Part shown: one piece after another, positions 17,462-31,300 of the stretch
Layout of the letters: every line of letters begins with the position of its first letter
Position numbering within the stretch: position 1 is the first letter of the stretch
Origin: Crossaster papposus
Lineage: Eukaryota > Echinodermata > Asteroidea > Velatida > Solasteridae
DNA length: 64,000 nt
NCBI GenBank assembly: GCA_037893245.1
Contig: JBAIAA010000029.1
Location: forward strand, 434,001 to 498,000
Direction: 5' to 3'
Translations under genes and position numbers: made by a program
Notes under the pieces: generated by a model
Told to the model about the DNA's origin: nothing
Seen by the model: only the letters and a program-made list of their open reading frames with translations
Database searches by the model: none

Positions 17462-20400
17462 ACCCCCCGTGTTCCGACACCCCCCGTGTTCCGACACCCC
17501 CCGTGTTCCGACACCCCCCGTGTTCCGACACCCCCCGTGTTCCGACACCCCCCGTGTTCCGACACCCCCCGTGTTCCGACACCCCCCGTGTTCCGACACC
17601 CCCCGTGTTCCGACACCCCCCCGTGTTCCGACACCCCCCCGTGTTCCGACACCTCCCCGTGTTCCGACACCCCCCCGTGTTCCGACACCCCCCCGTGTTC
17701 CGACACCCCCCCGTGTTCCGACACCCCCCCGTGTTCCGACACCCCCCCGTGTTCCGACACCCCCCCGTGTTCCGACACCCCCCCGTGTTCCGACACCCCC
17801 CCGTGTTCCGACACCCCCCCGTGTTCCGACACCCCCCCGTGTTCCGACACCCCCCCGTGTTCCGACACCCCCCCGTGTTCCGACACCCCCCCGTGTTCCG
17901 ACACCCCCCCGTGTTCCGACACCCCCCCGTGTTCCGACACCCCCCCGTGTTCCGACACCCCCCCGTGTTCCGACACCCCCCCGTGTTCCGACACCCCCCC
18001 GTGTTCCGACACCCCCCCGTGTTCCGACACCCCCCCGTGTTCCGACACCCCCCCGTGTTCCGACACCCCCCCGTGTTCCGACACCCCCCCGTGTTCCGAC
18101 ACCCCCCCGTGTTCCGACACCCCCCCGTGTTCCGACACCCCCCCGTGTTCCGACACCCCCCCGTGTTCCGACACCCCCCCGTGTTCCGACACCCCCCCGT
18201 GTTCCGACACCCCCCCGTGTTCCGACACCCCCCCGTGTTCCGACACCCCCCCGTGTTCCGACACCCCCCCGTGTTCCGACACCCCCCCGTGTTCCGACAC
18301 CCCCCCGTGTTCCGACACCCCCCCGTGTTCCGACACCCCCCCGTGTTCCGACACCCCCCCGTGTTCCGACACCCCCCCGTGTTCCGACACCCCCCCGTGT
18401 TCCGACACCCCCCCGTGTTCCGACACCCCCCCGTGTTCCGACACCCCCCCGTGTTCCGACACCCCCCCGTGTTCCGACACCCCCCCGTGTTCCGACACCC
18501 CCCCGTGTTCCGACACCCCCCCGTGTTCCGACACCCCCCCGTGTTCCGACACCCCCCCGTGTTCCGACACCCCCCCGTGTTCCGACACCCCCCCGTGTTC
18601 CGACACCCCCCCGTGTTCCGACACCCCCCCGTGTTCCGACACCCCCCCGTGTTCCGACACCCCCCCGTGTTCCGACACCCCCCCGTGTTCCGACACCCCC
18701 CCGTGTTCCGACACCCCCCCGTGTTCCGACACCCCCCCGTGTTCCGACACCCCCCCGTGTTCCGACACCCCCCCGTGTTCCGACACCCCCCCGTGTTCCG
18801 ACACCCCCCCGTGTTCCGACACCCCCCCGTGTTCCGACACCCCCCCGTGTTCCGACACCCCCCCGTGTTCCGACACCCCCCCGTGTTCCGACACCCCCCC
18901 GTGTTCCGACACCCCCCCGTGTTCCGACACCCCCCCGTGTTCCGACACCCCCCCGTGTTCCGACACCCCCCCGTGTTCCGACACCCCCCCGTGTTCCGAC
19001 ACCCCCCCGTGTTCCGACACCCCCCCGTGTTCCGACACCCCCCCGTGTTCCGACACCCCCCCGTGTTCCGACACCCCCCCGTGTTCCGACACCCCCCCGT
19101 GTTCCGACACCCCCCCGTGTTCCGACACCCCCCCGTGTTCCGACACCCCCCCGTGTTCCGACACCCCCCCGTGTTCCGACACCCCCCCGTGTTCCGACAC
19201 CCCCCCGTGTTCCGACACCCCCCCGTGTTCCGACACCCCCCCGTGTTCCGACACCCCCCCGTGTTCCGACACCCCCCCGTGTTCCGACACCCCCCCGTGT
19301 TCCGACACCCCCCCGTGTTCCGACACCCCCCCGTGTTCCGACACCCCCCCGTGTTCCGACACCCCCCCGTGTTCCGACACCCCCCCGTGTTCCGACACCC
19401 CCCCGTGTTCCGACACCCCCCCGTGTTCCGACACCCCCCCGTGTTCCGACACCCCCCCGTGTTCCGACACCCCCCCGTGTTCCGACACCCCCCCGTGTTC
19501 CGACACCCCCCCGTGTTCCGACACCCCCCCGTGTTCCGACACCCCCCCGTGTTCCGACACCCCCCCGTGTTCCGACACCCCCCCGTGTTCCGACACCCCC
19601 TCCCCCCCCCCCCCCGCACCCCCAACCGTGTCCGAGCACCCCCCCGTGTTCCGGACACCACCCCCGTGTTCCTCGTGTTCCGACACCCCCCCCCGTGTTC
19701 CGACACCCCCCCGTGTTCCGACACCCCCCGTGTTCCGACAACCCCCCGTGTTCCGACACCCCCCCGTGTTCCGACACCCCCCCGTGTTCCGACACCCCCC
19801 CGTGTTCCGACACCCCCCCGTGTTCCGACACCCCCCCGTGTTCCGACACCCCCCCGTGTTCCGACACCCCCCCGTGTTCCGACACCCCCCCGTGTTCCGA
19901 CACCCCCCCGTGTTCCGACACCCCCCCGTGTTCCGACACCCCCCCGTGTTCCGACACCCCCCCGTGTTCCGACACCCCCCCGTGTTCCGACACCCCCCCG
20001 TGTTCCGACACCCCCCCGTGTTCCGACACCCCCCCGTGTTCCGACACCCCCCCGTGTTCCGACACCCCCCCGTGTTCCGACACCCCCCCGTGTTCCGACA
20101 CCCCCCCGTGTTCCGACACCCCCCCGTGTTCCGACACCCCCCCGTGTTCCGACACCCCCCCGTGTTCCGACACCCCCCCGTGTTCCGACACCCCCCCGTG
20201 TTCCGACACCCCCCCGTGTTCCGACACCCCCCCGTGTTCCGACACCCCCCCGTGTTCCGACACCCCCCCGTGTTCCGACACCCCCCCGTGTTCCGACACC
20301 CCCCCGTGTTCCGACACCCCCCCGTGTTCCGACACCCCCCCGTGTTCCGACACCCCCCCGTGTTCCGACACCCCCCCGTGTTCCGACACCCCCCCGTGTT

Positions 20401-23400
20401 CCGACACCCCCCCGTGTTCCGACACCCCCCCGTGTTCCGACACCCCCCCGTGTTCCGACACCCCCCCGTGTTCCGACACCCCCCCGTGTTCCGACACCCC
20501 CCCGTGTTCCGACACCCCCCCGTGTTCCGACACCCCCCCGTGTTCCGACACCCCCCCGTGTTCCGACACCCCCCCGTGTTCCGACACCCCCCCGTGTTCC
20601 GACACCCCCCCGTGTTCCGACACCCCCCCGTGTTCCGACACCCCCCCGTGTTCCGACACCCCCCCGTGTTCCGACACCCCCCCGTGTTCCGACACCCCCC
20701 CGTGTTCCGACACCCCCCCGTGTTCCGACACCCCCCCGTGTTCCGACACCCCCCCGTGTTCCGACACCCCCCCGTGTTCCGACACCCCCCCGTGTTCCGA
20801 CACCCCCCCGTGTTCCGACACCCCCCCGTGTTCCGACACCCCCCCGTGTTCCGACACCCCCCCGTGTTCCGACACCCCCCCGTGTTCCGACACCCCCCCG
20901 TGTTCCGACACCCCCCCGTGTTCCGACACCCCCCCGTGTTCCGACACCCCCCCGTGTTCCGACACCCCCCCGTGTTCCGACACCCCCCCGTGTTCCGACA
21001 CCCCCCCGTGTTCCGACACCCCCCCGTGTTCCGACACCCCCCCGTGTTCCGACACCCCCCCGTGTTCCGACACCCCCCCGTGTTCCGACACCCCCCCGTG
21101 TTCCGACACCCCCCCGTGTTCCGACACCCCCCCGTGTTCCGACACCCCCCCGTGTTCCGACACCCCCCCGTGTTCCGACACCCCCCCGTGTTCCGACACC
21201 CCCCCGTGTTCCGACACCCCCCCGTGTTCCGACACCCCCCCGTGTTCCGACACCCCCCCGTGTTCCGACACCCCCCCGTGTTCCGACACCCCCCCGTGTT
21301 CCGACACCCCCCCGTGTTCCGACACCCCCCCGTGTTCCGACACCCCCCCGTGTTCCGACACCCCCCCGTGTTCCGACACCCCCCCGTGTTCCGACACCCC
21401 CCCGTGTTCCGACACCCCCCCGTGTTCCGACACCCCCCCGTGTTCCGACACCCCCCCGTGTTCCGACACCCCCCCGTGTTCCGACACCCCCCCGTGTTCC
21501 GACACCCCCCCGTGTTCCGACACCCCCCCGTGTTCCGACACCCCCCCGTGTTCCGACACCCCCCCGTGTTCCGACACCCCCCCGTGTTCCGACACCCCCC
21601 CGTGTTCCGACACCCCCCCGTGTTCCGACACCCCCCCGTGTTCCGACACCCCCCCGTGTTCCGACACCCCCCCGTGTTCCGACACCCCCCCGTGTTCCGA
21701 CACCCCCCCGTGTTCCGACACCCCCCCGTGTTCCGACACCCCCCCGTGTTCCGACACCCCCCCGTGTTCCGACACCCCCCCGTGTTCCGACACCCCCCCG
21801 TGTTCCGACACCCCCCCGTGTTCCGACACCCCCCCGTGTTCCGACACCCCCCCGTGTTCCGACACCCCCCCGTGTTCCGACACCCCCCCGTGTTCCGACA
21901 CCCCCCCGTGTTCCGACACCCCCCCGTGTTCCGACACCCCCCCGTGTTCCGACACCCCCCCGTGTTCCGACACCCCCCCGTGTTCCGACACCCCCCCGTG
22001 TTCCGACACCCCCCCGTGTTCCGACACCCCCCCGTGTTCCGACACCCCCCCGTGTTCCGACACCCCCCCGTGTTCCGACACCCCCCCGTGTTCCGACACC
22101 CCCCCGTGTTCCGACACCCCCCCGTGTTCCGACACCCCCCCGTGTTCCGACACCCCCCCGTGTTCCGACACCCCCCCGTGTTCCGACACCCCCCCGTGTT
22201 CCGACACCCCCCCGTGTTCCGACACCCCCCCGTGTTCCGACACCCCCCCGTGTTCCGACACCCCCCCGTGTTCCGACACCCCCCCGTGTTCCGACACCCC
22301 CCCGTGTTCCGACACCCCCCCGTGTTCCGACACCCCCCCGTGTTCCGACACCCCCCCGTGTTCCGACACCCCCCCGTGTTCCGACACCCCCCCGTGTTCC
22401 GACACCCCCCCGTGTTCCGACACCCCCCCGTGTTCCGACACCCCCCCGTGTTCCGACACCCCCCCGTGTTCCGACACCCCCCCGTGTTCCGACACCCCCC
22501 CGTGTTCCGACACCCCCCCGTGTTCCGACACCCCCCCGTGTTCCGACACCCCCCCGTGTTCCGACACCCCCCCGTGTTCCGACACCCCCCCGTGTTCCGA
22601 CACCCCCCCGTGTTCCGACACCCCCCCGTGTTCCGACACCCCCCCGTGTTCCGACACCCCCCCGTGTTCCGACACCCCCCCGTGTTCCGACACCCCCCCG
22701 TGTTCCGACACCCCCCCGTGTTCCGACACCCCCCCGTGTTCCGACACCCCCCCGTGTTCCGACACCCCCCCGTGTTCCGACACCCCCCCGTGTTCCGACA
22801 CCCCCCCGTGTTCCGACACCCCCCCGTGTTCCGACACCCCCCCGTGTTCCGACACCCCCCCGTGTTCCGACACCCCCCCGTGTTCCGACACCCCCCCGTG
22901 TTCCGACACCCCCCCGTGTTCCGACACCCCCCCGTGTTCCGACACCCCCCCGTGTTCCGACACCCCCCCGTGTTCCGACACCCCCCCGTGTTCCGACACC
23001 CCCCCGTGTTCCGACACCCCCCCGTGTTCCGACACCCCCCCGTGTTCCGACACCCCCCCGTGTTCCGACACCCCCCCGTGTTCCGACACCCCCCCGTGTT
23101 CCGACACCCCCCCGTGTTCCGACACCCCCCCGTGTTCCGACACCCCCCCGTGTTCCGACACCCCCCCGTGTTCCGACACCCCCCCGTGTTCCGACACCCC
23201 CCCGTGTTCCGACACCCCCCCGTGTTCCGACACCCCCCCGTGTTCCGACACCCCCCCGTGTTCCGACACCCCCCCGTGTTCCGACACCCCCCCGTGTTCC
23301 GACACCCCCCCGTGTTCCGACACCCCCCCGTGTTCCGACACCCCCCCGTGTTCCGACACCCCCCCGTGTTCCGACACCCCCCCGTGTTCCGACACCCCCC

Positions 23401-26400
23401 CGTGTTCCGACACCCCCCCGTGTTCCGACACCCCCCCGTGTTCCGACACCCCCCCGTGTTCCGACACCCCCCCGTGTTCCGACACCCCCCCGTGTTCCGA
23501 CACCCCCCCGTGTTCCGACACCCCCCCGTGTTCCGACACCCCCCCGTGTTCCGACACCCCCCCGTGTTCCGACACCCCCCCGTGTTCCGACACCCCCCCG
23601 TGTTCCGACACCCCCCCGTGTTCCGACACCCCCCCGTGTTCCGACACCCCCCCCGTGTTCCCGACACCCCCCGTCCCACACCCCCCCCCGACCCCCCCGA
23701 CACCCCCCGGTTCCGACACCCCCGCGGCCACGTCACCCCCCGTGTTCCGACACCCCCCCCGTGTTCCGACACCCCCCCGTGTTCCGACACCCCCCCGTGT
23801 TCCGACATCCCCACCCCGTGTTCCGACACCCCCCCGTGTCCGACACCACCCCCGTGTTCCCGACACCCCCCCGTGTTCCGACACCCCCCCGTGTTCCGAC
23901 ACCCCCCGTGTTCCGACACCCCCCGTGTTCCGACACCCCCCCGTGTTCCGACACCCCCCGTGTTCCGACACCCTCCCCCGTGTTCCGACACCCCCCCGTG
24001 TTCCGACACCCCCCCGTGTTCCGACACCCCCCCGTGTTCCGACACCCCCCGTGTTCCGACACCCCCCCGTGTTCCGACACCCCCCCGTGTTCCGACACCC
24101 CCCCGTGTTCCGACACCCCCCGTGTCCGACACCCCCCCGTGTTCCGACACCCCCCCGTGTTCCGACACCCCCCCGTGTTCCGACACCCCCCCCGTGTTCC
24201 GACACCCCCCGTGTTCGAACCCCCCGTGTTCCGACACCCCCCGTGTTCCGACACCCCCCCCCGTGTTCCGACACCCCCCCGTGTTCCGACACCCCCCCGT
24301 GTTCCGACACCCCCCCCGTGTTCCGACACCCCCCCGTGTTCCGACACCCCCCCCGTGTTCCGACACCCCCCCGTGTTCCGACACCCCCCCCGTGTTTCAG
24401 ACACCCCCCCGTGTTCCGACACCCCCCCCGTGTTCCGACACCCCCCCGTGTTCCGACACCCCCCCGTGTTCCGACACCCCCCCGTGTTCCGACACCCCCC
24501 CGTGTTCCGACACCCCCCACCGTTCCGACACCCTCCCCCGTGTTTCCGACACCCCCCCCGTGTTCCGACACCCCCCCGTGTTCCGACACCCCCCGTGTTC
24601 CGACACCCCCCCGTGTTCCGACACCCCCCCTGTTCCGACACCCCCCGTGTTCCGACACCCCCCCGGTTCCGACACCCCCCGTGTTCCCGACACCCCCCCG
24701 TGTTCCGACACCCCCCCGTGTTCCGACACCCCCCCGTGTTCCGACACCCCCCGTGTTCCGACACCCTCCCCCCGTGTTCCGACACCCCCCCGTGTTCCGA
24801 CACCCCCCCCGTGTTCCGACACCCCCCCGTGTTCCGACACCCCCCCGTGTTCCGACACCCCCCCGTGTTCCGACACCCCCCCCGTGTTCCGACACCCCCC
24901 CGTGTTCCGACACCCCCCCCGTGTTCCGACCCCCCCCGTGTTCCGACACACCCCCCGTGTTCCGACACCCCCCCCGTGTTCCGACACCCCCCCGTGTTCC
25001 GACACCCCCCCGTGTTCCGACACCCCCCCGTGTTCCGACACCCCCCCGTGTTCCGACACCCCCCCGTGTTCCGACACCCCCCCGTGTTCCGACACCCCCC
25101 CGTGTTCCGACACCCCCCCGTGTTCCGACACCCCCCCGTGTTCCGACACCCCCCCGTGTTCCGACACCCCCCCGTGTTCCGACACCCCCCCGTGTTCCGA
25201 CACCCCCCCGTGTTCCGACACCCCCACCGTGTTCCGACACCCCCCCGTGTTCCGACACCCCCCCGTGTTCCGACACCCCCCCGTGTTCCGACACCCCCCC
25301 GTGTTCCGACACCCCCCCCGTGTTCCGACACCCCCCCGTGTTCCGACACCCCCCCGTGTTCCGACACCCCCCCGTGTTCCGACACCCCCCCGTGTTCCGA
25401 CACCCCCCCGTGTTCCGACACCCCCCCGTGTTCCGACACCCCCCCGTGTTCCGACACCCCCCCGTGTTCCGACACCCCCCCGTGTTCCGACACCCCCCCG
25501 TGTTCCGACACCCCCCCGTGTTCCGACACCCCCCCGTGTTCCGAACACCCCCCGTGTTCCGACACCCCCCCGTGTTCCGACACCCCCCGTGTTCAGACAC
25601 CCCCCCGTGTTCCGACACCCCCCCGTGTTCCGACACCCCCCCGTGTTCCGACACCCCCCCGTGTTCCGACACCCCCCCGTGTTCCGACACCCCCCCGTGT
25701 TCCGACACCCCCCGTGTTCCGACACCCCCCCGTGTTCCGACACCCCCCCGTGTTCCGACACCCCCCCGTGTTCCGACACCCCCCCGTGTTCCGACACCCC
25801 CCCCGTGTTCCGACCCCCCCCGTGTTCCGACACCCCCCCGTGTTCCGACACCCCCCGTGTTCCGACACCCCCCGTGTCCGACACCCCCCCGTGTTCCGAC
25901 ACCCCCCCGTGTTCCGACACCCCCCCGTGTTCCGACACCCCCCCCGTGTTCCGACACCCCCCCGTGTTCCGACACCCCCCCGTGTTCCGACACCCCCCCG
26001 TGTTCCGACACCCCCCCGTGTTCCGACACCCCCCGTGTTCCGACACCCCCCCCGTGTTCCGACACCCCCCCGTGTTCCGACACCCCCCCGTGTTCCGACA
26101 CCCCCCCGTGTTCCGACACCCCCCCGTGTTCCGACACCCCCCCCGTGTTCCGACACCCCCCCGTGTTCCGACACCCCCCCGTGTTCCGACACCCCCCGTG
26201 TTCCGACACCCCGACCCCCCGTGTTCCGACACCCCCCGTTTCCGACACCCCCCCGTGTTCCGACACCCCCCCGTGTTCCGACACCCCCCCGTGTTCCGAC
26301 ACCCCCCGTGTTCCGACACCCCCCCGTGTTCCGACACCCCCCCGTGTTCCGACACCCCCCCCGTGTTCCGACACCCCCCCGTGTTCCGACACCCCCCCGT

Positions 26401-27010
26401 GTTCCGACACCCCCCCGTGTTCCGACACCCCCCCGTGTTCCGGACACCCCCCCGTGTTCCGACACCCCCCCGTGTTCCGACACCCCCCCGTGTTCCGACA
26501 CCCCCCGTGTTCCGACACCCCCCCGTGTTCCGACACCCCCCCGTGTTCCGACACCCCCCCGTGTTCCGACACCCCCCCGTGTTCCGACACCCCCCCGTGT
26601 TCCGACACCCCCCCGTGTTCCGACACCCCCCGTGTTCCGACACCCCCCCGTGTTCCGACACCCCCCCGTGTTCCGACACCCCCCCCGTGTTCCGACACCC
26701 CCCCGTGTTCCGACACCCCCCCGTGTTCCGACACCCCCCCGTGTTCCGACACCCCCCCCGTGTTCCGACACCCCCCCGTGTTCCGACACCCCCCCGTGTT
26801 CCGACACCACCCCCGTGTTCCGACACCCCCCCGTGTTCAGACACCCCCCCGTGTTCAGACACACCCCCCGTGTTCAGACACCCCCCCGTGTTCAGACACC
26901 CCCCCGTGTTCAGACACCCCCCGTGTTCAGACACCCCCCGTGTTCAGACACCCCCCGTGTTCAGACACCCCCCGTGTTCAGACACCCCCCGTGTTCAGAC
27001 ACCCCCCGTG
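17462..27010. repeat. 9.5-kb satellite of an 18-bp C-rich unit
   Basis: The unit is CCCCCCCGTGTTCCGACA (18 bp), about 530 copies. The first nine or so units are 17 bp (six C). A long homogeneous block follows to about 19600, an irregular junction at 19600-19745, a second homogeneous block to about 23650, and a heterogeneous block with 16-20-bp units to 27010. The last units carry TTCAGACA instead of TTCCGACA. Because 18 is a multiple of three and the unit has no stop, long ORFs of six-residue repeats arise on both strands; these are not genes. The minus strand has a G6-G7 tract every 17-18 nt, favourable for G-quadruplexes, with i-motifs possible on the plus strand. Confidence 0.97.
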
Positions 27011-27046
27011 TTGTAACATAGGCGCGTGGATCTGTTTCTAAATTTG

Positions 27047-28316
27047 CTACCCTGTGGAGACCAAAACACAATGTGGACAATGGGAGTCAAAAGGTCTCCA
27101 CAGGGTAATTTCTAAAGATAAACAGGTCTCCACAAGAAATTCCACGAAACAGATTTTTTGATTTTGCTCAAAATTACTCAAAAACTATTGTTAAGATGCG
27201 GTTAGAGTCCTCGATTGAGATTCGTGTACAAAACCAATGAGAGCCGTTCGAAAAAGTTTGTACGAACAAAGGAAATCATCAAGAGGAACAAAAGAAATCC
27301 TTGATTTACACCATAAAATATGCGTGAACATTTTATACATACTGTGTACGAACAATAGACGTCCACATGATGCGGGAAGAGGTTACTGATTGTGGACTTG
27401 CACATGTCCACAGTGAGTTTTAAGGTTAAAATGGGTAAGTAATTTATAGAAAAAATAAAGGGGGAACACATCAGAGGCCAAGAATAAAATTTTGGGTTTC
27501 AAAAAACTTCCTACAAGCGAGAAAAATGTATTCTTAACTACATGAAGACAAAGGAATGTCCACAGTCCGTATGGAAGGTAAAGCTGGGTGTGTGGACTTG
27601 TGTACATTATGGTGCGAAATACGGTACCCTCTGGAGACTTTAACACAATAGGGGCAATGGGATTGAAAAGGTCTCCAAAGGGTAATATCTATAGATAAGT
27701 AGGTCTCCATTAGGAATTTCACAAATTAGATTTTTGGATTGTACTTAAATTACTAAAAAAAACTAGGGTTAGAATGTGGGTTAGGGTTATTTTTTTGGTT
27801 AGGGTATAATATAGGGTATATTGGGTCGAAATTTCAACCCAGGAAAATAATTGTGGTTAAAATGGGAGCATTTTGAAAAACGTGCTCGACTTTCTAACCA
27901 TTTTGTACACGAGAACAAAGCCATGTCTCCACAGTGATACAAAAACGCGAATGTGTGTACTCTGCGCAGCTGTGCATATGGAATGATACGGTACCACTAA
28001 ACCAACCTGTGCACGTACATACACTTATTTTCAAATTTGTATCATTGTGGAGACATTTCTTTGTTCTCGTGTACAAAATAATTAGAAAGTCAAGCATGTT
28101 TTTCAAAATGCTACCATTTTAACCACAATTAATTTCCTGGGTTGAAATTTCAACCTAATAATACCCTATAATATACCCAAACACTAACCCTAACCCATAC
28201 CCGAACCCTACGTTTCGAGTATTTTGAGTAAAATTCCAAAATCTATTTCGTGAAATTTCTTGTGGAGACCTTTTGACTCCCATTGTCCACATTGTGTTCA
28301 GGTCTCCACAGGGCAC
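27047..28316. mobile_element. Nested foldback / terminal-inverted-repeat cluster
   Basis: The right end (28251-28316) is the reverse complement of 27050-27105 at high identity (TGTGGAGACC…ACACAATGTGGACAATGG…GTCTCCAC) and also of a diverged copy at 27625-27690. The segment 27622-28316 folds on itself: ACTTTCTAACCATTTTGTAC with CACGAGAACAAAG near 27890 pairs with the region near 28060-28100, and the TTTCAACC-type and GGTTAAAATGGGAGC stretches pair further out. The loop is near 27960-28020. A reversed copy of the 13.2-kb MITE lies at about 27340-27590. No transposase frame. Confidence 0.7.
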
Positions 28317-31300
28317 CAAATGTAGAAACGGATGTGATCTTCTCAATTAGCATAAAATTAGCATAGACTGGTACGCCACCTTATAAATATTTCTGAACTT
28401 TCGGTCAAAACTTGGAGTGTGCAATTTGAGCAATGACAAAAAAACACTTTTTGTTCAATGTAGAAAACCTGCCAATGCAAACAAGCTAATTCATTTGTTA
28501 TTCATTGTATTCCTTCCAAATTCGTTTGGGAAAAGAAAATATTATTTTCTGGAAAACACAGAGATGCCTAAATTTTTTTATATTTATTTTTTTATTTAGC
28601 CAAAGGAAGATCATAATGGCATCAAGACAGCGTGACGTGACAGTTCAATCTGTGTTGGGTAAGATCAGTCGACATCATCTAGAGTGCCCAATTTGCACCG
28701 ACCGTTTCACTGAACCCAAGGTCCTCGACTGTCTGCACAGTTTCTGTCAGAAATGCCTCAAAGACGTCAGACGTCAACATCCACAAGATCCAACACTGGA
28801 GTGTCCCCTCTGCAGACACAAAACCGTACTGAAGGAAGACGTCTCCAATCTGCCAAGTGACTTCAAACTGAGTGCCTTGGTGGATGAAGTCGACTTCTAT
28901 GAAAAGCTACTTGAGGGTCAAAGGCCAGAGATCAAATGTCAAGCCTGTGATGAAGAGAATCAGGCTGTGTCACGATGCATGGACTGCGATCATTTCCTTT
29001 GCAGAGACTGCCAAGCGGCACATGGACGGATGACTTTAATGAAATCGCATCAAATCTACACACTGGCCCAGCTTCAATCGGGAGAAGTATCTTACAAGAG
29101 TAAGATCAGGGAATACACCCCAAAATGTGGCAAGCATTCCGATCAAAATCTTAACATTTACTGTGACACATGCGAGAAGTTGGTGTGCACAACTTGTGCT
29201 ATTCTACAGCATGAGAAACACTCTCGCGTTGATCTACTCGAAGCTGTCGACAAGTGCAAACGAGATGTTGCTAGAATGTCCCTGAAAGCTAAAGAGAACA
29301 CAGCACAACTAAAAGCAAACATAAGTGAAGCAGATGACAAGTACAGCAAGCTGAATGCCATGTATGTAGACACCACCACGAAAATCTCCAGTAAGGCTGA
29401 CAAGGAGGTTGCTAGAATCAGAGAGGAGGAAAAGAAACTGACACAAGAGGCAGATGCAATCTTCAAGGACAGAACCAAGACATTGGTAACTGTTCGTGCC
29501 ACAAACATCAGTCGCTTGATCGAGACTGAGAAAAAGCTAAATGAGGTCAGCCAATTTGTGACTCAATCAAGTTGCTATGAGATTCTGGATTTCAAGTCTA
29601 AACTCCTGTACAACCTGAAAGAACTGACCGAGGAACAACCTGAAGAAGGGCCAAACAGTTTGCCCTCCATTATGGATTTTGAGGGAGGTATCGGGAGGTC
29701 ACTTGGCAGGCTGGTGCTGGAAGAAACACCAATATCCAGCTCACTCGGCTCAATTGCCGCAGCTGAGGGTTTACAGAGACCTGCAAGATGGGAGCTAACA
29801 AGACAGATGAAATTTGGACCAAGAAAAGGTACATTTGTCCTTGCAGCATTCTGTAACAATGAAATCGTCTTATTGGATAGGCAGGGTCAACAGTTGATCA
29901 CTCTCAATGACCTTTCGTCTAATGTCATTTCACAAAGACTCCAACTTGAAGGGTTGAACAGACCAACCCATGTTTCAGTTAATAACAGGGATGGTGAAAT
30001 CGTCATTCTGGACAGACCTTTTGTCAAGATCTTCAAGAGGGGTGTGAAGTCCTGTTTCCATCAGTTCCAACCAGGTAGGGAGACCGGCAACGCCCCAACC
30101 AGCCTTGCAGTGGATGGTGGGGATACGATAGCAGTGGGTTATAAGATGCAAGAAAAGATCTCACTGCACAAGAGAGATGGATCCCTCATCAGGAGAATAC
30201 CTGCTCCACATATTGGGCTCAACTTGATAATCCATAATAACCAGAGGCTTATCTACAACTGTGACGGAGGCGGCAAACTACTACTATCAGTCGATTACCA
30301 AGGTAACATGGTATTTTCGGCTAAAATCTCCAGTTTAATTCAATGTAGGTGGCTCTCTAATGGTCTGTGCTGTGACAAAGATGGCGATATTTACTTCGCT
30401 GTACATACATATGGACATCCTAAACAAGGTGACATTCAGCAATTCAGCCGTGATGGACAGTACATTGGCTGTGCCATCCCTGAATGTGGTTATCACGATT
30501 ATGTCGCATGTACAACCGCTGGAGAGCTGGTATTGGTGTCAGAGAACCACGTTACACTCTATCATCGGGTGTAAACAGAAATTAAAAAAATAACATATCC
30601 AGACGATTTGGTACTATAGCAAGTGCACACTTTTCCAGACATGGGCTAAAGTAAAGATTTAATTAGTTAAAAATTATATTATCCATAAGCCTTCGAATGA
30701 AGGTGATTTATTTGGAGGTTTTGATAGAGAATGTGATGCAGTTATAAGCCGTGTCCACATTGGACTTTTCCTTCGGAAAAACCTACGGAGACTGCATGCT
30801 GTCAATTTAACAAAATTAAATCCAGTGCGGACAGCCGGTAAGCTTGTTAAATTGTCAAGTGTCGATTGTGGGTTTTACCCTCCGAAGTTCTACAGAACAA
30901 AGCATGTAGCGGAAGAGTTTACGTCGTATGTTTTAACGTCGCTGAAAAGTCCAGTGCATGCAGTGTAAAACCTACACTTTGATCATGTGCTTTCCGTCTA
31001 GAGGTCAATGCATGACCTCTACAATTTCGCGCGCTAGCATAGCATACGTAATGTGCGCTATACTACAGCAGCTGCAGTTCGGACTGGATGCACGCACGAG
31101 GACATTAAACTTTCGTTAACCAATGCTGAGCCGTATTTCTGCCCTTTTCTACAAAACCAAATCTGGTGCACACGATGTCGGAGGTCAGGCGTAAGGTGCC
31201 CTCGTTAGATTCTGAGAGGACATGTCACTCTGGACTAGGACTTTCTGAGATCCGTAATCCAAGTGCAAACGCTCGGAAGAATAACCACCATGGAATGTTA

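Noticed and set aside
17462..27010. CRISPR-like array
   Set aside because: Units are contiguous without unique spacers, and the DNA is clearly eukaryotic.
17367..27041. ORFs of 423 to 3218 codons on both strands across 17.4-27.0 kb
   Set aside because: They are by-products of an 18-bp satellite unit without stop codons; the products are only hexapeptide repeats, and frames shift between repeats at every unit-length variant.
29158..29859. Minus-strand ORFs inside each TRIM gene
   Set aside because: Shadows of the TRIM coding frame; identical in the three copies only because the units are identical.
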